From positions 62,001 through 126,000 of the forward strand of contig NZ_KB899277.1 of the NCBI RefSeq assembly GCF_000378145.1: a stretch of DNA of 64,000 nt, read 5' to 3'. Of the stretch, positions 18,842 to 27,978 are shown piece after piece. Every line of letters starts with the position of its first letter. The first letter of the stretch is position 1. The notes under the pieces were generated by a model. That model ran no database searches. It was not told where the DNA came from and saw nothing but the letters and a program-made list of their open reading frames with translations. A program made the position numbers and the translations under genes. The DNA is from Saccharibacillus kuerlensis DSM 22868. Its GTDB lineage: Bacteria; Bacillota; Bacilli; Paenibacillales; Paenibacillaceae.

Positions 18842-19422
18842 TACGCATCCTCCCTCTTCGCCAAACGCAAAATCAATTGAATTTCGCCACGCTGCATACC
18901 TGTAGTCTTGGCGATTGCATCAATCGATTTGCCTTGATCATGCATTTCGAAAAGCTGGGAATAGCGGCTGCGTACGGAATCCTCCGGCTCCACTTCCGGC
19001 TCTAGCTGCTCTTGCTCGACAGCGATCTCAATTAACTCGTTTTTTAGCCGCTTCGCTGTCTCTTGAGATGTTCGCACTTCCGGAATTGCCTGTTCGACAG
19101 AAGATAGCTGCTCGATACGCACTTCATGTTTGCCGGACGTGCGCTCCATTTCAGAGAGCCGGCTGCGCATTTCGGCCAGCTGTTCCTGCAGTGCAAGCTG
19201 TTTGGCACCGGTCTCTTGACGAATTTGCACCAATAGATTGACTAAGTCATCATTTTCTTTTTCCATTTCAACCATATACTGTTCCAAGGTCTGTTCCACT
19301 TCGCGTACGACACTGTCGCTGCCGGAAGCCGATTGTTTGCCTGATTTGTTTTTCGGAATCAGAAAGGCGTATAAGACGGCTGCGGCACCGAGTAGAACTA
19401 CATAAAGCCAGGCATCGTTCAT
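18841..19422 (-). CDS. swrB: SwrB-like protein (DUF6115)
   Basis: A 193-residue protein with one N-terminal membrane segment (residues 4-21), a long coiled-coil middle (heptads through VREVEQTLEQYMVEMEKENDDL and LQEQLAEMRSRLSEMER), and a C-terminal helix-turn-helix-like segment with IDAIAKTTGMQRGEIQLILRLAKR. This layout, and the position between sigD and rpsB, match B. subtilis SwrB, which promotes assembly or activation of the flagellar export apparatus. The ATG at 19422 was chosen over one 30 nt upstream because AAAGGAAA sits just before it. Sequence identity to SwrB is probably low, so the name is provisional. Confidence 0.72.
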   Translation of the reverse strand: MNDAWLYVVLLGAAAVLYAFLIPKNKSGKQSASGSDSVVREVEQTLEQYMVEMEKENDDLVNLLVQIRQETGAKQLALQEQLAEMRSRLSEMERTSGKHEVRIEQLSSVEQAIPEVRTSQETAKRLKNELIEIAVEQEQLEPEVEPEDSVRSRYSQLFEMHDQGKSIDAIAKTTGMQRGEIQLILRLAKREDA

Positions 19423-19489
19423 CTCAGTTTCCTTTCTATTGCGTTGACCCAATTGGAACTGAAATGTCGCATTTTATCCGGTCAACGCA

Positions 19490-19807
19490 TTACAATGACA
19501 AATCAAGATGTTTTCCTTTGTAAGGATGAGGAGCGGCTGCAAAATGAGAGTTTGACTCCTGATCGGGAGTTTTGCTCTCTTTTCCCTGATGGGAATGATG
19601 CTTCTCCTGTTCTTTGCCGTCCTTACGCATATGCGCATCTGATGCTTCTGCAGAAGGAGCACTTCGATGCCGGGCACGTTCGACTTCGATATTCGCCTGC
19701 TCTGTGAGCTGAACTTGGTCGATAAGGGGGCGCTGCAGATGCTCCTGCTGCATACGACTCGTTTCGGGAGCCCGATGAACTGCCAACTGAACTTCGATCG
19801 CTTTCAT
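19490..19807 (-). CDS. Small hydrophilic protein of the fla/che operon
   Basis: A 105-residue, highly charged, probably disordered protein. It begins MKAIEVQLAVHRAPETSRMQQEH and ends in HPYKGKHLDLSL. The hydrophobic-aromatic C-terminal signature (P-Y/F-KG-H-L/I-D-L) and N-terminal heptads are kept in small proteins at this position in related Paenibacillus clusters (recalled, unverified). It has a ribosome binding site (AGGGGGAACC) and lies between the FapA-like and SwrB-like genes. The function is unknown; a role in motility or export is suggested only by the operon. Confidence 0.72.
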   Translation of the reverse strand: MKAIEVQLAVHRAPETSRMQQEHLQRPLIDQVQLTEQANIEVERARHRSAPSAEASDAHMRKDGKEQEKHHSHQGKESKTPDQESNSHFAAAPHPYKGKHLDLSL

Positions 19808-19867
19808 AATCGGTTCCCCCTGTGCCTTTTTGATTTACCAGAAAGTTTGCCGACATTAAGCGGACAT

Positions 19868-21277
19868 TTACTGGTTAATCGTCATCACGATGTCTCCCTC
19901 GGTATATTGGAAGGATACCCGATGTGCCGTTTCTTTCAAAAACTTTGTATAACGTCCAATGGCGATTTTTGCTCCTCCGTAAATGGCATCTTTCACCATA
20001 ACTTTGGCCCGCCCCGTATCTTCAAGCACTTGATCGATCTCTATGATCCGTTCCTTTACTTGCAAACGCTCTTGTTCCTGCTGACGTTTTGTCACACTCA
20101 ATTTTGCCCGCAGTGCCAATTTATCTGCGCCAAGGCTTCCTGCCTGTGCCATCTGTTCCAACAGGCCGAGCGCTTGGGTCGTTTTTTGTATACCGTCGGC
20201 AATTTCCCGCAGTCTTTTATGTAGGTCCGCCAATTCGTTACGAAGATTCGGCAGAACGCCTACTTCAATTGCGGTTGCTGTTGCCATTGTGTTGCCGATT
20301 GTGCGCGCCGTAACTCCTTCGCCAGCTTGGACATGTCCCCCGACAATCAGTCCTTTTGTACCGCTGCAAACTACGCTTTTCCCTGCTCTAACCTCGGAAT
20401 GCATAATGCTTTGCGACACCACAACATTTTCGCCAGCCTCAACGTTTCCGTCTTGAATAAAGGAACTCGTTACATTCATTCCAGCTTTAACAATTCCCTT
20501 GTGATAACCGATAATTCCGCCTGAAATTTCGATTGATCCATCTGCAAACAGCTCGGCACCCTCAACGCCTCCGCGCACCCGAATATCGCCTGCGGCTTTG
20601 ACCCGAAAACCGGGAAGCACACTACCGCGAATGACTACAGTTCCGACAAAGTCCACATTACCCGTACTGTAATCTACATCGCCGTGCACCTCATAGACAG
20701 TAAAAACATTGATTTTTCCATTGTCTGTGCAGCTGACCATGCCTTCGATCGTCGCATACAGCGATGTATGATTGGCGTCCATGACGACGTTTTTTCCAAC
20801 TTTAAAACGCGCTTCTTTACCGGGTTTAAATGGAACTTCCTCGCCGGTCACCGACTTGCCGGGCGTACCGTTCTCTGCAGGATAACGTCGTGCCAGAAGC
20901 TGCCCTTTGTTCACGTTGCTCAAACGCATCAACTCTTTATAATCGACTACGCCGTTTTCTTTCTCTGCAGGTCTTACTTCTCCGCTTTGTTCAAATAACA
21001 ACTCGATTCGGCCGTTTCGCCCATCAATCGCCGGTACACCTCGAGCTATCTCAATCTCTTCAAAAAAGTAATGCTCTGGCGAAGCAACAAACTTACTGAT
21101 CTGCTCGTCCAAAATCCCAAAGCGGACCTCCTGATCGTGCAGAAATCGTCTCAGATCCTCTTCAGTGCACTGAAATTCTTCTTCAGGCTTTATAAAACGC
21201 AAATGAGCCGACATTTTAGACGCTTCGAACGAAACGGCAAGGTGCCGATCCAAAGCCAACTCCTCAACCACGGACAA
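19868..21277 (-). CDS. FapA-family protein (DUF342, flagellar assembly protein A)
   Basis: A 469-residue cytoplasmic protein. The N-terminal region includes ARGVPAIDGRNGRIELLFE. The centre has a parallel beta-helix made of V/I-G-G/A repeats (GTVVIRGSVLPGFRVKAAGDIRVRGGVEG, then HVQAGEGVTARTIGN). The C-terminus has a coiled coil (about 330-420) and a short beta tail. DUF342 proteins occur in motility loci; a role in polar or flagellar assembly is reported in Vibrio. It is placed directly downstream of sigD. Translation seems to start at TTG (21277) with AGAGGGA upstream, though an alternative start is possible. Confidence 0.85.
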   Translation of the reverse strand: MSVVEELALDRHLAVSFEASKMSAHLRFIKPEEEFQCTEEDLRRFLHDQEVRFGILDEQISKFVASPEHYFFEEIEIARGVPAIDGRNGRIELLFEQSGEVRPAEKENGVVDYKELMRLSNVNKGQLLARRYPAENGTPGKSVTGEEVPFKPGKEARFKVGKNVVMDANHTSLYATIEGMVSCTDNGKINVFTVYEVHGDVDYSTGNVDFVGTVVIRGSVLPGFRVKAAGDIRVRGGVEGAELFADGSIEISGGIIGYHKGIVKAGMNVTSSFIQDGNVEAGENVVVSQSIMHSEVRAGKSVVCSGTKGLIVGGHVQAGEGVTARTIGNTMATATAIEVGVLPNLRNELADLHKRLREIADGIQKTTQALGLLEQMAQAGSLGADKLALRAKLSVTKRQQEQERLQVKERIIEIDQVLEDTGRAKVMVKDAIYGGAKIAIGRYTKFLKETAHRVSFQYTEGDIVMTINQ

Positions 21278-21343
21278 TCCCTCTTTTCAACTCTACTTTG
21301 CTTTGTTGACAGATCGAAACCTGCTTAAAAGCTCCCTTTAAGC

Positions 21344-22132
21344 TTAATGGTCCTGCATTAGCAGGCCTTTTTGCTTATCTAACGCTCCTCGCAAACGTAG
21401 GATCGCTTTGGAATGCAGCTGCGAAATCCGGGAAGGCGAAAGGGACATTACTTCGGCAATTTCGCTGAGCGACAGATCTTCATAATAAAGGAGCGACACA
21501 ACAATCCGCTCTTTATCTGTCAGTTTTTCAATGCCCTTAGCCAACGCCTCTTTTAAATAAAACTCATTTACTTTATGGTCCGGATTTTTTGCTTTTTCGT
21601 CAACCAAAACAGATATACGGGTCTCCGATTCTTCTTCACGAATTGGATCTTCAAGCGACACCAGAGACATGACCGAGACATCCTGAAGCATTTGATGGAA
21701 CTCTTTCTCGGATACACCCAAAAATTCGCTCATTTCCTTATCCGAAGCACCGCGCATATTTTCTTGTTCAAGCTTTTGATAGGCTTCTTCAATTTTCTTC
21801 GCTTTTTCTCTTACGGAACGAGGCACCCAATCACCCTGCCGCAGCCCGTCTAGAATAGCGCCGCGCACACGCCACGAAGCATACGTTTCAAATTGTAAAC
21901 CTCTTTTATAATCAAATTTCTCAATCGCGTCGATCAGTCCCATGACTCCATTGCTTGCCAGATCGTCTTTGGAAACATTTTTCGGGAGCCCAACCGCAAG
22001 CCGCGAAGAGACGTAATCGACAATGGATAAGTGATTCTCGATCAGTTTCTTCTTAGCCTCGATATCATCATGTTCTTTCCAGCGGATCCATAAATCCAGA
22101 TGGTTCAACTGACCGGATTTGCGTTCATCCAT
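21344..22132 (-). CDS. sigD: RNA polymerase sigma-D (FliA/WhiG family)
   Basis: A 262-residue sigma-28-type factor that transcribes late flagellar, chemotaxis and autolysin genes. Region 2 reads IENHLSIVDYVSSRLAVGLPKNVSKDDLASNGVMGLIDAIEKFDYKRG-type sequence (about 27-75), then YASWRVRGAILDGLRQGDWVPRSVR. Region 4 includes LTDKERIVVSLLYYEDLSLSEIAEVMSLSPSRISQLHSKAILRLR at about 205-250. Activity is probably held by the anti-sigma factor FlgM, which is not in this window. It is placed near the 3' end of the operon, as in B. subtilis, where distance from the promoter limits its expression. Confidence 0.97.
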   Translation of the reverse strand: MDERKSGQLNHLDLWIRWKEHDDIEAKKKLIENHLSIVDYVSSRLAVGLPKNVSKDDLASNGVMGLIDAIEKFDYKRGLQFETYASWRVRGAILDGLRQGDWVPRSVREKAKKIEEAYQKLEQENMRGASDKEMSEFLGVSEKEFHQMLQDVSVMSLVSLEDPIREEESETRISVLVDEKAKNPDHKVNEFYLKEALAKGIEKLTDKERIVVSLLYYEDLSLSEIAEVMSLSPSRISQLHSKAILRLRGALDKQKGLLMQDH

Positions 22133-22134
22133 TG

Positions 22135-22596
22135 CTATCTCCCTCCTTCATCTTCCGTGAGATGACGTACGGCTTTCGCCAGTTCTTCGGCATCCTTATC
22201 TTTCATCGATACTAGTTTCGGCGGTTTGAGCGGCTGAAAATCGTTTTCTTGAACCGTTCGCTCTTCGATATTCCGAGTCTTATCCGCATTCGGTTTCAAT
22301 AAATCATTCAGCTCGTCGCTCTCATCCGGTGTTACCATATCGAGTCTGGCACCGCGCACCTCATCATCCGAAGCCTTATCCGGCGGCGCAGAATTGCCAA
22401 CCGGATTATCTTTAGGCAGCGGCTCGAGTGCTCCAAGTACGATGCGAAAAAGAAAGGCTAGAAGAAACCAGACTAACGCTCCGATGCCCCCCCGGATCAA
22501 ACTGGTCACGGGGAGATTCGTTCGGATCGCAAATAAAAAAGTAATAACAAATCCGATCAAAGCGAATATCAGATTTACTCGTATGGTTCCCTTCAT
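22135..22596 (-). CDS. Membrane protein between cheD and sigD
   Basis: A 153-residue protein with two N-terminal membrane helices (about residues 7-24 and 34-58). A hydrophilic, acidic, probably disordered cytoplasmic tail of about 95 residues ends with KDKDAEELAKAVRHLTEDEGGR. No known domain is recognised. It is separated by 3 nt from sigD and 3 nt from cheD, so it is certainly part of the operon. B. subtilis has no counterpart in this position, whereas Paenibacillus clusters seem to (recalled). It may anchor or tune something near the flagellum; unknown. Confidence 0.75.
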   Translation of the reverse strand: MKGTIRVNLIFALIGFVITFLFAIRTNLPVTSLIRGGIGALVWFLLAFLFRIVLGALEPLPKDNPVGNSAPPDKASDDEVRGARLDMVTPDESDELNDLLKPNADKTRNIEERTVQENDFQPLKPPKLVSMKDKDAEELAKAVRHLTEDEGGR

Positions 22597-22599
22597 CAG

Positions 22600-23097
22600 C
22601 TACAATTCCTTTACCCCTTTTTGAACACTCCGTATGGTCAAAATTCCTGTGTCCGAACTAATTTCAATGGTTCGACCGTAATTTGCTCCCGTATCTTCGG
22701 CAAGCAGGGAAATGCCAAGTTTTTTAAGCATTTCCTTGCATGATTCGACGTTACGAGGGCCGATACGCATTGTATCTCCACTCCCGGCGAATGCAAACAT
22801 TTGTGCGCCTCCAGCCATCTTGGCGACTAGTCGGCGTTTAGACGCTCCAAGTCCGATCATTTTGTCGACCAAATCTGGCAGTGCGGTATCCGCATACTTA
22901 GCAATATTGATTTGGCTTTCACGTGCAATCTCCGATGAAGGAAGCATCACATGAGCCATACCCGCTACTTTGATCTGCGGATCATACAGCGTCAGACCGA
23001 CGCAGGAACCGAGTCCCGTTGTACGAAGAATTCCGGAATTCCCGACAACGTTGAGATCGGCCATACCGACTTTTACCAGATTCTGTCCTTCAATCAT
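22600..23097 (-). CDS. cheD: Chemoreceptor glutamine deamidase CheD
   Basis: A 165-residue enzyme that deamidates receptor glutamines and is a partner of CheC. The catalytic Cys is in LGSCVGLTLYD (about residue 32) and the His in VAGMAHVMLPSS (about residue 49). The remaining core includes KMAGGAQMF and CKEMLKKLGISLLAEDTGANYGR. It overlaps cheC by 8 bp, fitting their joint action in the CheC/CheD/CheY-P adaptation system. Confidence 0.96.
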   Translation of the reverse strand: MIEGQNLVKVGMADLNVVGNSGILRTTGLGSCVGLTLYDPQIKVAGMAHVMLPSSEIARESQINIAKYADTALPDLVDKMIGLGASKRRLVAKMAGGAQMFAFAGSGDTMRIGPRNVESCKEMLKKLGISLLAEDTGANYGRTIEISSDTGILTIRSVQKGVKEL

Positions 23098-23716
23098 TAT
23101 CTAACGGAACTCCAAGCGCAGTAAAAATTTTATCAAACGACTCCGGATCCGGAATGAGGAAAAATTGTCCCTCAACCTCATCGTTCCCTTGCACAAAGGT
23201 TGTGTCAATCAGCAGTGCAGCGTCTCCCATTTCACCAAACTGAATCATCCCATAACTGAGGATAGCCCCTGCCATGTCCAGTGCAAGCGCCGGAACGGTA
23301 GGAGACATCGACAAGTTAGTGAAATCCGCTAATGAAGACAGATAGGAACCTGCCAAGATATTGCCGATTTCTCCAAGTGCCGACTGCTCCATTTCGGTCA
23401 GATCCAACCCTTCGGTCGGTTCGAAGCCTCCAAGCCGATGAAGCAGGGACTTTCCTGCTTCCGGTGCCATAATGTAAAACAAATTGCCTGGAGCATCACC
23501 TTCGACTCTAAAGAAAACGGTCAGCACAATTTTTTCCGCGCCTCCGACCTTCTCTGCGATATCTTCAAAGGGAAGAAGCTGCACTTTTGGAACACCCATA
23601 TCGATCGGTTTGTTAAGCAGCTGGGACAGTGCAGTTGCAGCATGTCCCGCTCCAATATTGCCGACTTCTTTCAATACGTCAAGCTTGAATCCTTCGAGTT
23701 TCGAAAAGATTTCCAT
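23090..23716 (-). CDS. cheC: CheY-P phosphatase CheC
   Basis: A 208-residue CheC/CheX/FliY-fold protein. Both phosphatase active-site repeats are intact: LKEVGNIGAGHAATALS (about 15-31) and LGEIGNILAGSYLSSLA (about 112-128), each with the E-xx-N pair. It dephosphorylates CheY-P and stimulates and titrates CheD. It lies 3 nt downstream of cheW. Confidence 0.96.
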   Translation of the reverse strand: MEIFSKLEGFKLDVLKEVGNIGAGHAATALSQLLNKPIDMGVPKVQLLPFEDIAEKVGGAEKIVLTVFFRVEGDAPGNLFYIMAPEAGKSLLHRLGGFEPTEGLDLTEMEQSALGEIGNILAGSYLSSLADFTNLSMSPTVPALALDMAGAILSYGMIQFGEMGDAALLIDTTFVQGNDEVEGQFFLIPDPESFDKIFTALGVPLDND

Positions 23717-23719
23717 TCC

Positions 23720-24181
23720 TTAGTCCTCTAACTGCTCGAGGTGTGTCATTTCACCACGACTCAACACTTCTGCCAGATTAAGCATAATCAGCAGACGATC
23801 TTCACCAACCTTGGCTACACCATCCAAATACTTGGCTTTGACGCCTCCAACTACTTCCGGCGGGGAATCGATATTATCGCGATCCAGGTCAACAACATCG
23901 TTGGCCGCATCGACAATGAAGCCGACTTCCATTTCGCCTACAGCGACAATGATGATCCGGGTCTGATCCGTATATTCCGTTTCTTCCAGGTTAAAGCGTC
24001 CTCTCAGGTCGATGACCGGAATGACGACTCCGCGCAGGTTAATTACCCCTTTGATGAATGAGTAGGTCTTAGGTACGCGGGTTATCGGCATCATGCGTTC
24101 AATCGTACGCACTTTATCTACGTCGATACCGTACTCTTCATTACCCAATGCAAAGACAATTACCTTAATTTGTTCTGCCAT
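23720..24181 (-). CDS. cheW: Chemotaxis coupling protein CheW
   Basis: A 153-residue adaptor with the double SH3-like CheW fold that links receptors to CheA. Key segments: IKVIVFALGNEEYGIDVDKVRTIERM, PITRVPKTYSFIKGVINLRGVVIPVIDLR, and a conserved C-terminal LIMLNLAEVL. The ATG at 24181 was chosen over an upstream start that would add 39 residues, because AAAGGGGGA lies 6 nt before it and the family begins there. The 132 bp between it and cheA hold no visible gene. Confidence 0.97.
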   Translation of the reverse strand: MAEQIKVIVFALGNEEYGIDVDKVRTIERMMPITRVPKTYSFIKGVINLRGVVIPVIDLRGRFNLEETEYTDQTRIIIVAVGEMEVGFIVDAANDVVDLDRDNIDSPPEVVGGVKAKYLDGVAKVGEDRLLIMLNLAEVLSRGEMTHLEQLED

Positions 24182-24313
24182 AAAAAATCCCCCTTTATCG
24201 AGCCTGACTCCTTGACCGTATTTTAGATTCCGCTTATCACTTTCATCCTTATTTTCTAGAATGGATGACAATTGGGAAGCTGATTTAAACCCGGCCAAGG
24301 AACTTGGCTCCGA

Positions 24314-26398
24314 TCATTTAATAAGTGCGTTCGGATCGAGAATCAAAGCGACTTGACCGTCTCCGAGTATTGTAGCACCGGAGATCCCCTGAGCCTGAGG
24401 TAAGTATTTCCCCAGGTTTTTGATAACAATTTCATTTTGGCCGATGAAAGAATCGATAGCTAGAGCAGCCAAGCGATCGCCCTTACGAATAACGACGATT
24501 TCTGTTTCTTCTTCATCGTCTTCGTTATAGTCCGGAGCGTCGAAGAAGCGGCTTAACGACATAAGCGGGATATGCGCATCGCGATACGGAATGAGTTTGC
24601 TTCCATGTACGCTGCGAACCTGCTCTTTGCGAATAATGCCGGTTTCTACGATAGAGGACAGCGGAATCGCATATTTTTCGGAACCCAGACGAATCATCAT
24701 TGCGGAGATAATGGACAACGTCAATGGCAGTTGGACGGAGAACAGTGTTCCCTCGCCAAGCGTCGACGTTACCATGACGTGACCTCCAAGCGATGAAATC
24801 TTGGACTTTACGACATCGAGGCCTACACCGCGTCCCGAAATGTCCGAAATTTTCTCTGCCGTACTGAATCCCGGCGCGAAGAGCAGCTGATAAACCTGCT
24901 CATCCGTCATCGAACGCGATTCATCTTCCGTTACAACGCCCTTTTTAATCGCCGATGCCAGAATCTTGTTACGGTCGATTCCTTTGCCGTCATCCTGGAT
25001 TTCGATAAAGACATGATTGCCGCTGTGGAAAGCCCGCAAGTTTACGGTTCCCGTTTCCGGCTTACCTGCTGCAATCCGTTCAGCAATTGATTCGATGCCG
25101 TGATCGACAGAGTTGCGAAGCAGATGGACCAGCGGATCGCCAATCTCGTCAATTACGGTTCGGTCAAGTTCGGTTTCAGCTCCGGTAATGACCAGATCAA
25201 GCTTTTTACCCAAGGACTTTGCCAGATCGCGTACCATCCGCGGGAAGCGGTTGAATACGGTATCGATTGCGACCATCCGCAGCTTCATTACGATATTCTG
25301 CAGATCACTGCTGACGCGGCCCATATGCTCGACAGATTCGCTTAATTCCTGATTCTTGATTTCCGTTGCCAGCTGTTCCAAACGGACACGATCAATCAGC
25401 AGTTCACTAAACAGATTCATCAGCACATCCAAACGCTCAATATCAACACGGATTGTACGGGATGGCGCAGCAACGACCTTTTTGGCAGCCGGCTGCTTGT
25501 CCTTGTCGCTTACAAGAGCGGATGTGTTGTCCGCCGAAGCTGCAGCCGGTTCAATCGAAGCAGCTTCAACCTCTACAGGTGCTTTGACTTCCTCCTGCTT
25601 CTCCGTCAGCTGTACCAGCGTATCAGAATCGATTGGAGTCAATTTGGCATCTTCAATTTCAGACAGGTTCAAAATCATGGCGTGCAATTCTTCCGGCTCT
25701 TTCTCGGTAATGAAATAGAGCGAGAAGCTGCGATCAAATTTCTCTTGCTCAATGTCCTGAACCGTCGGATGGGATTTCACAACTTCCCCGCTTCGTTCCA
25801 ATAGATCAAAGACCATATAGGCCCGCGCAGCTTTTAGCTGGCAATCCTCCCGAATAGAAACTTCGATATACAGTACCCGATGTCCTGCTGCAAGCGACTG
25901 TTCGAGAATCGAGTGCTGAAATTCGTCGAGTTGAACCTGTTCTTTGGACATTACAGCTCCGGCAGCGGCGGGCTTTGTTTCTGAGGAAGCAGCTGATGCG
26001 CTCTCCCCGCCCGGCACTTCGCCTCGTACGATTGCTTGCAGAGCTTCCACGATTGAAGTGACGTCCGCTTTACCTTCGCCCCCCTGGGTAATATCCTGAA
26101 CCATTGCTTCCAGCGCATCAAGGCTCTTAAACAAGGTATCGAAAATGAAGTTTTGCATTTTCAGCTTGTCATTGCGGACGAGATCAAGAACGTTCTCCAT
26201 CTGGTGAGTCAAGGCCGCAAGGTCTTCAAAGCCCATTGTAGCCGCCATACCTTTCAACGTATGCGCGGAACGGAAAATAACTTGTACAATCCCGATATCC
26301 TCAGGACTGCTTTCCAGCTCCATCATTTTTTCATTTAACGATTGTAGATGATCATTCGACTCATCAATAAACATGGATAAATATTGGTTCATGTCCAT
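24314..26398 (-). CDS. cheA: Chemotaxis histidine kinase CheA
   Basis: A 694-residue cytoplasmic kinase. The P1 Hpt domain carries the phospho-accepting His in SAHTLKGMAATMGF (about residue 46). P2 follows around 160-255. P3 dimerisation (SRTIRVDIERLDVLMNLFSEL) begins at about 320. The P4 ATPase has LVHLLRNSVDHGIE, FIEIQDDGKGID and GRGVGLDVV. P5, the CheW-like domain, spans about 555-694. It phosphorylates CheY and CheB. It follows cheB by 29 nt. Confidence 0.98.
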   Translation of the reverse strand: MDMNQYLSMFIDESNDHLQSLNEKMMELESSPEDIGIVQVIFRSAHTLKGMAATMGFEDLAALTHQMENVLDLVRNDKLKMQNFIFDTLFKSLDALEAMVQDITQGGEGKADVTSIVEALQAIVRGEVPGGESASAASSETKPAAAGAVMSKEQVQLDEFQHSILEQSLAAGHRVLYIEVSIREDCQLKAARAYMVFDLLERSGEVVKSHPTVQDIEQEKFDRSFSLYFITEKEPEELHAMILNLSEIEDAKLTPIDSDTLVQLTEKQEEVKAPVEVEAASIEPAAASADNTSALVSDKDKQPAAKKVVAAPSRTIRVDIERLDVLMNLFSELLIDRVRLEQLATEIKNQELSESVEHMGRVSSDLQNIVMKLRMVAIDTVFNRFPRMVRDLAKSLGKKLDLVITGAETELDRTVIDEIGDPLVHLLRNSVDHGIESIAERIAAGKPETGTVNLRAFHSGNHVFIEIQDDGKGIDRNKILASAIKKGVVTEDESRSMTDEQVYQLLFAPGFSTAEKISDISGRGVGLDVVKSKISSLGGHVMVTSTLGEGTLFSVQLPLTLSIISAMMIRLGSEKYAIPLSSIVETGIIRKEQVRSVHGSKLIPYRDAHIPLMSLSRFFDAPDYNEDDEEETEIVVIRKGDRLAALAIDSFIGQNEIVIKNLGKYLPQAQGISGATILGDGQVALILDPNALIK

Positions 26399-26427
26399 TG
26401 CGAGACACCTCCTCCATTAAAGTGCAG

Positions 26428-27945
26428 TTAAGTTTTGACGACCTGGTTTAATTTTGTAGCAATTTGCGGCAGCGGAAGCAGGTGCATCACACAGTTTAAT
26501 TCGGCAGCCGAGCGAGGCATGCCGTAAACCACGCAGGTCTCTTCGCTTTCTGCAATCGTAGTGGAAATTCCCGAGTCGTAAAGTTTTTTCATTTCTTTAG
26601 CTCCATCGCTGCCCATTCCGGTCATAATAACCGCATGTCTACGAATATCACCATATCCTTGTATAGAATCGAACATGGCTCCCACTGAAGGTTTGTGACC
26701 ATTTTGCGGCGGAGCGTCGGACAGCTCGATAGCGAATTGTCCGCTGCCTGAACGTTTGACAAGCAAATGCTGACCGCCAGGCGCAATGTAAGCTGTTCCT
26801 TTACGCAGCGGCATACCGTGCTCGGCCTCCACTACATTAAGCGGGCTCAGCGTATTTAGTCTCTGTGCCAGTGAGTGGGTAAACTTTGGCGGCATATGCT
26901 GTACAATTACAATCGGCGCTGGAAACGAAGCAGGTATGTTTTCCAACAGCTCTTTCAGCGCTCTCGGCCCTCCAGTTGAACAACCGACAGCAACAATCTG
27001 GTCGATTGTGTCTCCTCCGCTTGACGAACGGGATACATTTGGCGGAGGTGAAACCGGACGTTCCGGCGTTTTGCGTTCTGAGACCTGATTTTTTGAAACC
27101 TGACTTTTTAAAGATTGAACTGGCGCGACCGTATTTTTTTTAACTGGTGCTGCAGGAGGTTCTGACCGCGGTACCGGCTTTGCCGCCGGGCGAGGGTGAA
27201 CCTGTCGTTCCTGCTTTTTCTCTTCACGTACGGATTTTTCTTGAACCGGAGGACGCGGCGGCTGAAGAGGCGCAGGCGGCGGAGACACTGCCGCTTTTGG
27301 TTTTGGCACAGATGATGCGCTTCGCTGCGCGGCTGCTCCCCCTATGAGCCGATCCGTACGTGTCCGCTCATCCTGTGCGGCAGCCGGTTCAATTTTGGCC
27401 CGCAGCATTTCTGTAGAGCGTTCTTCCTTCCGTCGTACTTCAGGTGGAACCACGGTTGTCTCGTCAAGACTTTGCGTTCCAGCAGCTTCTTCAATCAATG
27501 CCGCCGAAGGCTGTGCAAGAGCCGGTTTGTCTTTGGTCCAAGTCGAATCGTGAACCGCTGCATGAAGTTGGCGAAGCAGTGTCTCTCCGACTGCCTGGAT
27601 GTCCTGCGAGCTGGATACAGAAGGTTTACGAATAAAATCGAATGCTCCCGCTTCAAGAGCCATAATTGTCTCGCGCATTCCTTCTTCGTTAATACCCGAC
27701 AGCATGATTACCGGCAGCGGATAAGCGCGCATAATACGCTTTAACGATTCAAGTCCGTTCATCTCGGGCATTTCTACATCCATTGTTACAATATCTGGTT
27801 TGATTTTCGTGATTTTCTCAACGGCTTCCCGCCCATTTGTTGCCGTATCGACAACGGTAAACGATACGTCCCTCTCGATCAGGTCGGACACGATTTTCCG
27901 CATAAATGCGGAATCGTCGACCACAAGCACCCGGTATGGCGTCAT
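26428..27945 (-). CDS. cheB: Chemotaxis response regulator methylesterase CheB (long linker)
   Basis: A 505-residue enzyme that demethylates and deamidates receptor glutamates when phosphorylated. The receiver domain (1-110) has the acceptor Asp in IVTMDVEMPEM (about D56). The esterase domain starts near 312, with the catalytic Ser in GCSTGGPRAL (about S323), His in VQHMPPKFT and Asp in GMGSDGAKEM. The linker (about 115-312) is nearly 200 residues of Pro, Arg, Lys and Ala, far longer than the short linker of E. coli or B. subtilis CheB (total about 350 residues). The ribosome binding site is AGGAGTTGAAG. Confidence 0.97.
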   Translation of the reverse strand: MTPYRVLVVDDSAFMRKIVSDLIERDVSFTVVDTATNGREAVEKITKIKPDIVTMDVEMPEMNGLESLKRIMRAYPLPVIMLSGINEEGMRETIMALEAGAFDFIRKPSVSSSQDIQAVGETLLRQLHAAVHDSTWTKDKPALAQPSAALIEEAAGTQSLDETTVVPPEVRRKEERSTEMLRAKIEPAAAQDERTRTDRLIGGAAAQRSASSVPKPKAAVSPPPAPLQPPRPPVQEKSVREEKKQERQVHPRPAAKPVPRSEPPAAPVKKNTVAPVQSLKSQVSKNQVSERKTPERPVSPPPNVSRSSSGGDTIDQIVAVGCSTGGPRALKELLENIPASFPAPIVIVQHMPPKFTHSLAQRLNTLSPLNVVEAEHGMPLRKGTAYIAPGGQHLLVKRSGSGQFAIELSDAPPQNGHKPSVGAMFDSIQGYGDIRRHAVIMTGMGSDGAKEMKKLYDSGISTTIAESEETCVVYGMPRSAAELNCVMHLLPLPQIATKLNQVVKT

Positions 27946-27978
27946 AACTTCAACTCCTGTCCTGCTCCAGAATCAATT

